Assembly (NCBI RefSeq): GCF_000379625.1
Contig: NZ_KB903229.1
Coordinates: forward strand, 104,247-168,246
Direction: 5' to 3'
DNA length: 64,000 nucleotides
DNA from: Actinomycetospora chiangmaiensis DSM 45062
GTDB taxonomy: Bacteria > Actinomycetota > Actinomycetes > Mycobacteriales > Pseudonocardiaceae
Below are positions 41,127 to 49,185 of the stretch, in pieces. The notes below the pieces were generated by a model. The model was not told where the DNA came from. It made no database searches and saw nothing but the letters and a program-made list of their open reading frames with translations. The first letter of the stretch is position 1; every line of letters begins with the position of its first letter. The position numbers were made by a program, and so were the translations under genes.

Positions 41127-42633
41127 CGCCCCCGGCCGGCCGGCCGGACAGGGGTCGTCGCGGCCCCACCTCCCGCGTCCTCCGGTCGGCCCCGCTCCCC
41201 GCACCCCGACGGCCCCGCCGCGCGGCCCGCGTCGTGTCCGCCTCGGCCGCGTCGTGGCCACGCTCTGCTCGGTGCTCGTGCTCGTGACCGCCGGCGTCGG
41301 CTACGTCGCCGACCGGTCGCTCACCGGCACCGCGTTCGCGTCCGGGAGCTCGTCCACGCGCTCGGCCGACGGCTCGACGAACATCCTGCTCATCGGGCTC
41401 GACACCCGGCGGGACCAGAACGGCGGCCCGCTGCCCAAGGCCGTGCTCGACGCGCTGCACGCGGGCGACGGCAACGAGGGCGGCTACAACACCAACACGA
41501 TGATCCTGCTCCACGTGCCGAACGGCGGCGGCCGGGTCACCGCGTTCTCCGTCCCGCGCGACGACCTGGTCCCGATCCCCGGCTACCGCCCGGACAAGAT
41601 CAAGCAGGCCTACGGCGTCACCAAGGCCGCCGTCGAGGACCGGATGACCGCGCAGGGTGTCACCGATCCGGCCACCCTCGAGCAGGCCGGCCGGGCGGCG
41701 GGTCGGCAGGCGACCGTCGGGGTGGTGCAGAGCCTGACCGGGCTCCCCGTCGACCACGTGGCCGAGGTGACGCTCGCGGGCTTCTACGACATCGCCACCG
41801 CCCTCGGTGGGGTCACCGTCTGCCTGAACCACGCCGTTCAGGACTCCTACTCCGGCGCCGACTTCCCGGCCGGGGTCCAGCAGCTCGACGGGTCCCAGGC
41901 CCTGGCCTTCGTCCGGCAGCGGCACGGCCTGACCAACGGCGACCTCGACCGCACCCACCGCCAGCAGGCGTTCCTGTCCTCCGCGATGCACCAGGTCACC
42001 GCGGCGGGCACGTGGACCGACCCGACGAAGCTCGCGGCGCTGCTCGACGTCGCCCACCGCGACATCGTGCTCGACCAGGACTTCGACGTGCTCTCCTTCG
42101 CCGCGTCCGCCTCGAACCTCACCAACGGCGACGCCGCCTTCTTCACGCTGCCCATCGAGGGCTTCGTGCAGGCCAACGACGAGGACGACAACGAGGTCGA
42201 CCCGGCCCACGTGCAGGCGTTCATCCGCCAGCAGATCGCCGCCGCGGCCGCGCCGCCGCCCGCCCCGGCCCCGCCGACCGACCCGGCGACCGCCAGGGGG
42301 ACGACGGTGGAGGTCCAGAACGCGTCGGGCACCGCGGGCGAGGCGGCCGCGGCCGAGACGATGCTCGTGGGACACGGCTTCAGCCCCGGTGCCACGTCGA
42401 CCGTCGACGACCGCGCCGCATCGACCGTCGCCGCCGCACCGGGCTCGGAGGCGGCCGCCGCCCTCGCCGCCTCGCTGCTCGGGGGCGGGGTCGCGGTCGC
42501 GACCGACCCCGCGCTGCCCGCCGGTCACCTGCGCATCGTGCTGGGCACCGGCTACCACCCGCCCGCGCCCCCCTCGGCCGCCGGTCCGTCCGGCGGTCCC
42601 GTCCAGGCCGGAGGAGTCCCGTGTGTCGACTGA
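41116..42633 (+). CDS. LytR-CpsA-Psr (LCP) family cell-wall ligase
   Basis: Attaches polymers (arabinogalactan or teichoic-type) from lipid carriers to peptidoglycan. 505 residues: basic Pro-rich cytosolic tail (1-42), one membrane anchor (about 45-68), LCP domain (about 90-330; NILLIGLDTRRD, TMILLHVPNGGGRVTAFSVPRDD, LTNGDLDRTHRQQAFL), a Pro/Ala linker and a LytR_C domain (about 395-475). GTG 41116 lies within the arsR stop region (11-base overlap), suggesting coupling. It is followed by a small membrane protein and a RodA/FtsW gene, all overlapping, consistent with wall synthesis. Confidence 0.9.
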   Translation: MVLDAPGRPAGQGSSRPHLPRPPVGPAPRTPTAPPRGPRRVRLGRVVATLCSVLVLVTAGVGYVADRSLTGTAFASGSSSTRSADGSTNILLIGLDTRRDQNGGPLPKAVLDALHAGDGNEGGYNTNTMILLHVPNGGGRVTAFSVPRDDLVPIPGYRPDKIKQAYGVTKAAVEDRMTAQGVTDPATLEQAGRAAGRQATVGVVQSLTGLPVDHVAEVTLAGFYDIATALGGVTVCLNHAVQDSYSGADFPAGVQQLDGSQALAFVRQRHGLTNGDLDRTHRQQAFLSSAMHQVTAAGTWTDPTKLAALLDVAHRDIVLDQDFDVLSFAASASNLTNGDAAFFTLPIEGFVQANDEDDNEVDPAHVQAFIRQQIAAAAAPPPAPAPPTDPATARGTTVEVQNASGTAGEAAAAETMLVGHGFSPGATSTVDDRAASTVAAAPGSEAAAALAASLLGGGVAVATDPALPAGHLRIVLGTGYHPPAPPSAAGPSGGPVQAGGVPCVD

Positions 42634-42839
42634 CCGTCCCCCCACGTCCGGCGCCCGGCGCCGCCGTCGCCCTGCTGATCGGTGGCGTCCTCGCGCTCGC
42701 CCACCCCTCGTCCCCGATGACCGACGTGGTGGCGACAGCGGCCGTCCTCGCGCTGCTCGCCGCGGTCGGTCACGGGCTCGCGCTCACCCGCCGCCTCGCA
42801 CGGCAGATCGCCGACGCCCCCGTGGGAGGCCCGCGATGA
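42621..42839 (+). CDS. Small two-helix membrane protein in the LCP-RodA operon
   Basis: 72 residues from GTG 42621, preceded by GGAGGAG at good distance. Two hydrophobic segments (about 13-28 and 36-55) separated by a short HPSSPMTD loop. The gene starts 13 bases before the LCP stop and overlaps the RodA-like start by 4 bases (ATGA), so it is embedded in a chain of coupled genes. Not recognised; may assist the RodA-like protein. Confidence 0.7.
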   Translation: MCRLTVPPRPAPGAAVALLIGGVLALAHPSSPMTDVVATAAVLALLAAVGHGLALTRRLARQIADAPVGGPR

Positions 42840-44332
42840 CCGTGCGGGACCGCCCGCCGGGAGCGACCGACCGGCGCGGCCCGAGCCGGCCCGACCCGTC
42901 GTCGGGACCCCCCGCGCCGCCGACCGGCCGGAGCACCGAGCTCGCGCTGCTCGTGCTCGCGGCCGCGATCACCACCGCGTCGCTGGTGTCGGTGGAGCTC
43001 GACCAGCAGCACGAGCTCAGCCCGGCGCTGGGCTACCTCGGGCTCGCGTACCTGGCGCTGTTCGCGGGCGCGCACCTCGCGGTGCGGCGGTGGGCGGCGT
43101 ACGCCGACCCGCTGATCCTGCCCTGCGTCGCGCTGCTGACGGGGATCGGCCTCGTCATGATCCACCGCCTCGACCTCGGGGCGGTGGCCGACGCGTTCGT
43201 CGCGGGCGACCCGGCCCCGTCGGCCGACGCGCCCCGCCAGCTCGCCTGGGCGGCGGGCGCGGTGATCCTTCTCGTCGTCGTGCTGTGGCGGGTCCCCGAC
43301 CACCGGGTGCTCGCCCGCTACGGCTACCTGTTCGGCCTGGTCGGGCTCGTCCTGCTCGTGCTGCCCGGGCTGCTGCCCGCGAGCATCTCGGAGGTCAACG
43401 GGGCGAAGCTGTGGATCCGGGTCGGGCCGTTCTCGCTGCAGCCCGGCGAGTTCGCGCGGATCGCGATCATCGTGTTCGCCGCCGCGTTCCTGGTCGAGAA
43501 GCGGGCACTGTTCGCGACGGCGGGCCGCCGCGTCGGGCGGATGGAGCTGCCCCGCCCGCGCGACCTCGCGCCGCTGCTGATCGCCTGGCTCGCCGCCGTC
43601 GGGGTCCTCGCGCTGGAGAAGGAGCTCGGGGCGTCGCTGCTGTTCTTCGGGATCGTGCTCGCGATGATCTACATCGCGACGGAGCGGATCTCGTGGGTGC
43701 TCATCGGGCTGGGGTTCTTCGTCGGCTCGAGCGTGCTGGCCGACCACCTCTTCGCCCACGTGGGCGTGCGCGTGGCGGTGTGGGCCGACCCCACCGCCGA
43801 CTTCGCGAACACCGGCTACCAGCTCTCCGAGGGCCTCTTCGGGCTGGCCTACGGCGGCATGCTGGGCACCGGACTCGGAGCGGGACACCCGACGTTGGTC
43901 CCGCTGGCGAACACCGACTTCATCGTCGCCGCCCTCGGGGAGGAGCTCGGTCTCGCGGGCCTGTCCGCCCTGCTCTGCGTGTTCCTCGTCCTCATCGGAC
44001 GGGGCCTGCGCACCGCGACCGCCGCGCGCGACCCCTTCTCCACGCTCGTCGCCGCCGGGCTCTCGTTCTCCCTGGCGCTGCAGGTGTTCATCGTGGTCGG
44101 CGGAGTCACCGATCTCATCCCCGAGACCGGCCTGACCGCCCCGTTCCTGTCCTACGGCGGGTCCTCGCTGCTCGCGGAGTACATCGCGGTCGCGGTGCTG
44201 CTCCGCATCTCCCACCAGGCGCGCAAGCCCCTCGAGCGGCCGGCCGCGCCCTCGGTCCCGCTGGCGCACGCGGCCACCGTCATGAGCCCGCGCCCCGACC
44301 TACCCGAGTCCCACCGGACGGAGTCGAGATGA
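42836..44332 (+). CDS. FtsW/RodA/SpoVE family glycosyltransferase
   Basis: SEDS-family peptidoglycan polymerase, 498 residues, about ten membrane segments. Conserved SEDS features: KLWIRVGPFSLQPGEFARI, LEKELGASLLFFGIV, GYQLSEGLFGLAYGGMLGTGLGAGHP, FIVAALGEELGLAG and TGLTAPFLSYGGSSLLAEY. The N-terminal about 35 residues are Pro/Arg-rich. No PBP partner is in the window, unlike the pbpA-rodA locus. Start overlaps the previous gene by 4 bases, its stop the next by 4. Confidence 0.92.
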   Translation: MTVRDRPPGATDRRGPSRPDPSSGPPAPPTGRSTELALLVLAAAITTASLVSVELDQQHELSPALGYLGLAYLALFAGAHLAVRRWAAYADPLILPCVALLTGIGLVMIHRLDLGAVADAFVAGDPAPSADAPRQLAWAAGAVILLVVVLWRVPDHRVLARYGYLFGLVGLVLLVLPGLLPASISEVNGAKLWIRVGPFSLQPGEFARIAIIVFAAAFLVEKRALFATAGRRVGRMELPRPRDLAPLLIAWLAAVGVLALEKELGASLLFFGIVLAMIYIATERISWVLIGLGFFVGSSVLADHLFAHVGVRVAVWADPTADFANTGYQLSEGLFGLAYGGMLGTGLGAGHPTLVPLANTDFIVAALGEELGLAGLSALLCVFLVLIGRGLRTATAARDPFSTLVAAGLSFSLALQVFIVVGGVTDLIPETGLTAPFLSYGGSSLLAEYIAVAVLLRISHQARKPLERPAAPSVPLAHAATVMSPRPDLPESHRTESR

Positions 44333-44463
44333 CCTACTGGGAAGGGGCCGGCGTGTTCGCCGGCATCCCCCTGCTCGTGCTGTTCCTCATCGCCCTCCCG
44401 ATCTTCGGGCCGGTGTGGCTCGCGCGGTGGCGCGGGCGCAAGGGCGACGACTCAACCCCGTAG
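44329..44463 (+). CDS. Tiny single-pass membrane protein
   Basis: 44 residues: MTYWEGAGVFAG, a hydrophobic helix (about 8-30; IPLLVLFLIALPIFGPV) and a basic tail WRGRKGDD. ATG 44329 overlaps the RodA-like stop by 4 bases. Its end overlaps the convergent LLM gene by 12 bases. Not recognised; its coupling to the SEDS gene suggests a small accessory subunit. Confidence 0.65.
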   Translation: MTYWEGAGVFAGIPLLVLFLIALPIFGPVWLARWRGRKGDDSTP

Positions 44464-45405
44464 CGCGGGCAGGACCTCCTTCGCGTAGGCCGAGAAGAAG
44501 CCCTCGACGTCGGGCCCGATCTGCTGGACGTAGACCTCGTCGTAGCCGGCGTCGGCGTAGGAGCGCAGCTGGGAGACGTGCTCGTCGACGTCCGGTCCGC
44601 AGGAGAACAGCCCCGGGACGGCGTCGCGCTGCAGGAGCTGCGCGGCGTCCTCGAAGTCGGTCGGCCGCGGCAGGGTCTGCGCGAGCTGGCCGGGGAAGCC
44701 GTCGTTGGGCCACATCCGGTACGCGTGGTCGATCATCGCCTCGCGGTCGTCGCCCCAGCAGACCTTCGTGCCGCCCTGCGTCGGGCCCTGGCCGCCGGCG
44801 GAACGGTAGGTCTCCAGCAGCGACGCGTCGGGTGCGACCCCGCAGTACCCGTCCCCGACGCGTGCGGCGAGCTCGGTGGCCTGCTCCCCGAAGCCGGAGA
44901 CGTAGATCGGCACGGGGTGCTCGGGCAGCGTGTAGATCCGGGCGTCGGTGACGCGGTAGTGCTTGCCGCGGTGGTTGACCACGCCGCCCTCGTGCATGCG
45001 GCGGATGATCCCGATCGCCTCCTCGAGCATCTCGAAGCGCTCGCCGATCGGCGGCCACGGGTCGCCGAGGACGTGGTCGTTCAACGCCTCCCCGGTGCCG
45101 ACGCCGAAGACGAACCGGCCCCCGAGCAGCACGGACGCGGTGGCGGTGGCCTGCGCCAGGATCGCGGGGTGGATGCGGATGATCGGGCTGGTCACCGCCG
45201 TCGACACCGGCAGGGACGTCACCTGGGACAGCGCCCCCAGAACACCCCACACGAAGGCGCTCTGGCCCTGGGCGTCGTTCCACGGATGGAAGTGGTCGGA
45301 GATCCACAGCCGCTCGAACCCGGCGTCCTCGGCCCGGCGGGCCTGGTCGAGGAGTTCGCGCGGTGAGTACTGCTCGCTGGACAGGAAGTAGCCGTAGGAG
45401 GTCAT
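44452..45405 (-). CDS. F420-dependent LLM-class oxidoreductase (TIGR03557-like)
   Basis: 317 residues of the luciferase-like fold. The N-terminus SYGYFLSSEQYSPRELLDQA, WISDHFHPW, VFGVGTGEALNDHVLGDPWPPIGERFEMLEEAI and the C-terminal DEVYVQQIGPDVEGFF are typical of the F420-dependent glucose-6-phosphate-dehydrogenase-like clade. Substrate not known. It is divergent from the serine hydrolase gene with a 74-base spacer. Confidence 0.9.
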   Translation of the reverse strand: MTSYGYFLSSEQYSPRELLDQARRAEDAGFERLWISDHFHPWNDAQGQSAFVWGVLGALSQVTSLPVSTAVTSPIIRIHPAILAQATATASVLLGGRFVFGVGTGEALNDHVLGDPWPPIGERFEMLEEAIGIIRRMHEGGVVNHRGKHYRVTDARIYTLPEHPVPIYVSGFGEQATELAARVGDGYCGVAPDASLLETYRSAGGQGPTQGGTKVCWGDDREAMIDHAYRMWPNDGFPGQLAQTLPRPTDFEDAAQLLQRDAVPGLFSCGPDVDEHVSQLRSYADAGYDEVYVQQIGPDVEGFFSAYAKEVLPALRG

Positions 45406-45479
45406 CGCCCCGGCTACCCGGGCGGGCCCGGAACGACGTGTGTTCCCGGCCCGGCCGCGAGCTGATCCACACTGGGCGC

Positions 45480-46826
45480 GTGCTGCTCGACGCCACCGCC
45501 CAGGCCCTCACCCACCGCCTCGCCGTCGAGCAGTCCCGCGGCCGGGCCCCGTCGATGGCGGGCGCGGTGCTGCGGGGCGACGAGATCGTGTGGCGCGGGG
45601 CCCGCGGTGAGGTCGACGGCAGCGCGCCGACCGACGACACGCAGTACCGCATCGGGTCGATCACCAAGACCTTCGTCGCCGTGGTCGTCCTGCGGCTGCG
45701 GGAGGAGGGCCGGCTCGGGCTCGACGACCGGCTCGGCGACCACCTGTCCGACACGCCCGTCGCCGACGCGACGATCGCCCAGCTGCTCGCCCACTCCTCC
45801 GGGCTGCCGGCCGAGACCGGCGCGCCCTGGTGGGAGCGATCCGACGGCGGCGTGCGGCCCGACCTCGCGAGCCTCGTCGCCGAGCCCCCGCTGCGCGCCC
45901 CCGGGCGTCGCCACCATTACTCGAACGTCGGGTTCGGCCTGCTCGGGGCGCTCGTGGGACACCTGCGGGGCCATGACTGGTTCACCGCGGTCACCCGCGA
46001 GATCCTCGAGCCGCTCGGGATGGGGCGGACGACCTACCGCCCGACCGCGCCGCACGCGTCCGGCTGGGCCGTGCACCCGTGGGCGGACCTCCTGCACCCC
46101 GAGCCCGCCCACGACGCCGGGCTGATGGCGCCCGCCGGTCAGATGTGGTCGACGACGACGGACCTCGCCCGCTACGGCGCCTTCCTCCTGCACGGCGACG
46201 ACCGGATCCTGCCGGCGCGCGTCGTCGAGGAGATGCGCCGGCCGTCGGCGCCGTCCGAGGCGGGGGACGCCGACCGGTCGCAGGGCCTCGGCCTGCAGCT
46301 GCTGCGCCACGCCGGCCACGCCCTCGCGGGGCACACGGGGTCGATGCCCGGCTTCGTCGCGACGCTGTGGGTCGACCCCGCGGAGGACCTCGCGGCGGTC
46401 GCGTTCGCCAACGCCACGTCGGGCCCGGCGATCGGCGCCCTCGTCGCCGAGCTGATCGGCACCGTGGCCGAGCGCGAGCCCCGCCTGCCGACGCCGTGGC
46501 GACCCGCCGTCGTGAATGAGGAGGTCCTGGCGCTGCTCGGGCCCTGGTACTGGGGCGCCGCGCCGATCGCGCTGCGGCTGCGCGGGACCGACGAGCTCAC
46601 CGTCGGCGGCCTCGGCGGCGGGGCACGGACCTCCCGGTTCTCGCCCGGGCCGGACGGGACGTGGGTCGGCCTCGACGGCTACTACGCGGGGGAGACGCTG
46701 CGCGCGGTCCGCCGCGCCGACGGCACCGTCAGCCACCTCGACCTCGGGAGCTTCGTCCTCACCCGCGAGCCCTACGCCCCCGGCGAGGTGATCCCCGGCG
46801 GCGTTCCCGACGACGGGTGGCGGTGA
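45480..46826 (+). CDS. Serine hydrolase (class C beta-lactamase/DD-peptidase-like)
   Basis: 448 residues. Beta-lactamase fold with SITK (Ser60, Lys63), HYSNVGF (YxN) and HTGS near 310; a C-terminal domain of about 120 residues follows (DUF3471-like). No signal peptide, so cytosolic action, e.g. as an esterase or aminopeptidase, is more likely than antibiotic resistance. GTG 45480 follows CACACT by 6 bases, consistent with a leaderless start. Convergent with the exporter gene at 46840. Confidence 0.88.
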   Translation: MLLDATAQALTHRLAVEQSRGRAPSMAGAVLRGDEIVWRGARGEVDGSAPTDDTQYRIGSITKTFVAVVVLRLREEGRLGLDDRLGDHLSDTPVADATIAQLLAHSSGLPAETGAPWWERSDGGVRPDLASLVAEPPLRAPGRRHHYSNVGFGLLGALVGHLRGHDWFTAVTREILEPLGMGRTTYRPTAPHASGWAVHPWADLLHPEPAHDAGLMAPAGQMWSTTTDLARYGAFLLHGDDRILPARVVEEMRRPSAPSEAGDADRSQGLGLQLLRHAGHALAGHTGSMPGFVATLWVDPAEDLAAVAFANATSGPAIGALVAELIGTVAEREPRLPTPWRPAVVNEEVLALLGPWYWGAAPIALRLRGTDELTVGGLGGGARTSRFSPGPDGTWVGLDGYYAGETLRAVRRADGTVSHLDLGSFVLTREPYAPGEVIPGGVPDDGWR

Positions 46827-46839
46827 GTCCCGGCCCGAC

Positions 46840-47430
46840 CTAGCCGGTCACGGCGGACGCCAGGCTGAACCCCGCGAGCACGATCATCACGAGCGCGGCG
46901 ATCCGGGTGAGCCACGTCAGCGACAAGATCTTCTGGACCTTCCGCCCGCCCAGGATCGCGAGGCCGCCGACGGCCCACAGCGCGAGGGTCGCGCCGACCC
47001 CGACCGCGATCGGGTCCTGGTAGTGCGCGGCCAGGTTGGCGGTGACGATCTGGGTGAGGTCGCCGAACTCGGCCACGAGGATGACGCCGAAGCTCGTGGC
47101 GGCGACTCGCCACCCCGGGAGCGTCGAGGAGACGGGCAGCTCCTCCTCCTCGCCGGACTCCCCGCCGCGCGCACCGCGCAGCAGGAGCAGCGCCCCGACG
47201 ACGAACATCGCCGCGACGACGCCCTCGACGATCCGCTGGGGCAGCAGCGCGATGAGGCTGCCGGCCGCGATCGCGAGACAGACGTGCACCAGGAAGGCGC
47301 CGGCGACCCCGGCGAACACCTGGCGCGGGTCGTACCGGCTGCCGAGCATCAGGCTCGCGAGGGCGGTCTTGTCCGGCAGCTCGGCCGGGAAGATGATCGC
47401 GAACACGATGCCGGTGACGGCGAGGCTCAC
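46840..47430 (-). CDS. TMEM165/GDT1 (UPF0016) family manganese exporter
   Basis: 196 residues with six membrane segments. The two family motifs are AELPDKT (E-x-x-D-K-T, first helix) and AEFGDLTQ (fourth helix); the first has Pro where Gly is usual. Bacterial members export Mn2+. GTG 47430 is chosen as the only start just before the first helix. The gene lies directly downstream of a yybP-ykoY riboswitch, which by itself predicts Mn2+-dependent expression. Acidic loop GESGEEEELPVSS may bind metal. Confidence 0.9.
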   Translation of the reverse strand: MSLAVTGIVFAIIFPAELPDKTALASLMLGSRYDPRQVFAGVAGAFLVHVCLAIAAGSLIALLPQRIVEGVVAAMFVVGALLLLRGARGGESGEEEELPVSSTLPGWRVAATSFGVILVAEFGDLTQIVTANLAAHYQDPIAVGVGATLALWAVGGLAILGGRKVQKILSLTWLTRIAALVMIVLAGFSLASAVTG

Positions 47431-47494
47431 TGCTGGACCTCTCGGGACGTCACGCGACCGGACCGACCTCGGTGCGGCCGCGTGGAGCGGCTGG

Positions 47495-47595
47495 GGCACC
47501 GAAGGTCTCGCCCACCCCGGGATCGGGGCCACCGGGCCGGGCGGAGAACCGCCAGCATGTCGACGCCGGTGCGGGGGGCTACTCCCCTTCGCTTG
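47495..47595 (-). promoter_or_regulatory. yybP-ykoY manganese riboswitch
   Basis: On the minus strand the leader reads GAAGGGGAGTAGCC at 47590-47577, then CGTCGACATGCTGGCGG in the middle, and GGGCGAGACCTTCGG ending at 47499. The first and last parts pair (GAAGG/CCTTC) as P1, and the GGGGAGTAG and GACATGCTGG loops are the Mn2+-binding elements of the known class. A strong stem (47471-47500, GGTGC...GCACC) follows and may be the expression platform. It precedes the GDT1-family exporter. Confidence 0.92.
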
Positions 47596-47743
47596 ACGTC
47601 CACCCTACCCCGGCGTGCCCGCGTCCGCGATCACGGGCGTCAACATCTGCACCTCGGAGGAGAATGATGTGACCCGGGACATAGCCGATTACCGTCGCCG
47701 CCATCCCGCCCACCACCGGGCGGGCAGGACGGAGAGCCCACCC

Positions 47744-48196
47744 ATGGCCGACACCACGGACTCCGACGGCGACCAGGTCTTCCGCCTCACCTACCGGAGC
47801 CGGCTGCGGGTGCCGCAGCCGGACCGCAAGGCCGAGCTCGGCGCGATCTTCAGCACCGCCCGCTCGAAGAACTCCCGTGCGGGCATCACCGGCGCCCTGC
47901 TCGTGTGGGAGGACCACATCGTCCAGTCGCTCGAGGGCGACGAGGAGGCGGTCCGCGCGCTGTACGACGTGATCGAGCGGGACCCCCGGCACGACCGCGT
48001 CGAGATGCTCGGCACCGAGACGGCGGCCCGGGTCTTCGGCCGGTGGTCCATGGCCCGGGTGACCGAGGACGACGAGCCCGACATCCCCCTGCTGATGAAC
48101 CGGGACAAGGGCGGCATCAGCCCGGCGGCGCCCCGGGCCACGACGCTCGAGCAGGACGCGGCGCTCGACGCCATGCGCGAGCAGATCCGCGGCTGA
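47744..48196 (+). CDS. BLUF-domain blue-light photoreceptor
   Basis: 150 residues with a single BLUF domain (about 12-105) and a short tail. Photoactive residues are present: Tyr17 (LTYRS), Asn43 (SKNSRAGITG), Gln61 (IVQSLEG), Trp101 and Met103 (GRWSMARV), aligning with Tyr21, Asn45, Gln63, Trp104 and Met106 of AppA. FAD would be bound and blue light would shift its hydrogen bonds. No output domain is attached, so signalling must go through a partner. The ERCC4-Lsr2 gene starts 17 bases after its stop. ATG 47744 has GGAGAG upstream. Confidence 0.9.
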   Translation: MADTTDSDGDQVFRLTYRSRLRVPQPDRKAELGAIFSTARSKNSRAGITGALLVWEDHIVQSLEGDEEAVRALYDVIERDPRHDRVEMLGTETAARVFGRWSMARVTEDDEPDIPLLMNRDKGGISPAAPRATTLEQDAALDAMREQIRG

Positions 48197-48213
48197 CCAC
48201 TACCGTCGGCCGG

Positions 48214-49185
48214 GTGGCGGAACTCCTGATCGCCCGGAACCCCGACCCGGACTCGAAGCTCCCGTTCCTGCTCCGGGTCCCCACGGCGGGCGGGCTCGTC
48301 TTCCGGACGTCGGGTACGTGGCCGCGGACGAAGGCGCTCTACTGCCACCCGGTCGGGCTCGACGAGTGGCCGGACGAGCCCGAGATCGTCGAGCGTGTGT
48401 CGCTGGTGTCGTGTTCCCGGACCGGAGCGGCCATCGACGTCATCGCCGATCGCCGCACCGAACGGCGGTCGCAGATCGTGCACACGCGGGCTCGCGGCCG
48501 CGAGATGGTGTTCTGGCAGTCGCCCAACACCCGCAAACAGGCGCGCCCGCAGGTCCGCACGCCGACCGCGCGAGCGGCCGGGACCGAGGCGGAGCTGGAC
48601 ATCCTCGTCGACTCCCACGAGCGCTACGCCTACCGCTTCTCCGGGCAGCAGGTGCGGACGACGAGACGGACGCTGAGCTGCGGGGACTACGGCGTCGAGG
48701 TGGAGGGGAGGCTCGTCGCCGCCGTCGAGCGCAAGTCGTTGTCCGATCTCGTCTCGAGTCTGACGAACTCGACGCTGCGCCACGCGGTGGCGGAGCTCGC
48801 CACCCTGCCGCGGGCCGCCGTCGTCGTGGAGGAGCGGTACTCCCGGGTCTTCGCCCTGGAGTACGTGCGGCCCGCGGTCGTCGCGGACGGCCTCGCCGAA
48901 CTCGCCGTGCGCTATCCGGGTGTGCCGGTCGTCTTCACCGAGACCCGCGGCCTCGCCGAGGAGTGGATCTACCGTTTCCTCGCCGCTGCGTGGGCCTGGG
49001 CCCAGGACGAGGCGGTCATCGGTGCCCGCATCCCAGGCGCGGAGTCGGAACTCGGGGACGCCGGGACGGCGCCCGAGCCCACGACCGCCCAGGTCCGGTC
49101 GTGGGCCCGCTCGGCCGGGATCGACGTCCCTGACCGCGGCCGGTTGCGCCCGGAGGTGTGGGCGGCCTACCGGACCGCGCACTAG
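48214..49185 (+). CDS. ERCC4-type nuclease with Lsr2-like DNA-binding tail
   Basis: 323 residues. N-terminal part (1-120) is of unknown fold. An ERCC4/XPF nuclease domain follows (about 128-270) with the motif GDXnERKX3D: Asp133, G157-D158 and Glu172-Arg-Lys-x3-Asp178. The C-terminal 30 residues (VRSWARSAGIDVPDRGRLRPEVWAAY) resemble the Lsr2 DNA-binding domain with its RGR AT-hook-like motif. A structure-specific or AT-rich DNA endonuclease is likely. GTG 48214 follows TACCGT by 7 bases, suggesting a leaderless internal start. It follows the BLUF gene closely and converges with the next gene by 4 bases. Confidence 0.88.
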   Translation: MAELLIARNPDPDSKLPFLLRVPTAGGLVFRTSGTWPRTKALYCHPVGLDEWPDEPEIVERVSLVSCSRTGAAIDVIADRRTERRSQIVHTRARGREMVFWQSPNTRKQARPQVRTPTARAAGTEAELDILVDSHERYAYRFSGQQVRTTRRTLSCGDYGVEVEGRLVAAVERKSLSDLVSSLTNSTLRHAVAELATLPRAAVVVEERYSRVFALEYVRPAVVADGLAELAVRYPGVPVVFTETRGLAEEWIYRFLAAAWAWAQDEAVIGARIPGAESELGDAGTAPEPTTAQVRSWARSAGIDVPDRGRLRPEVWAAYRTAH

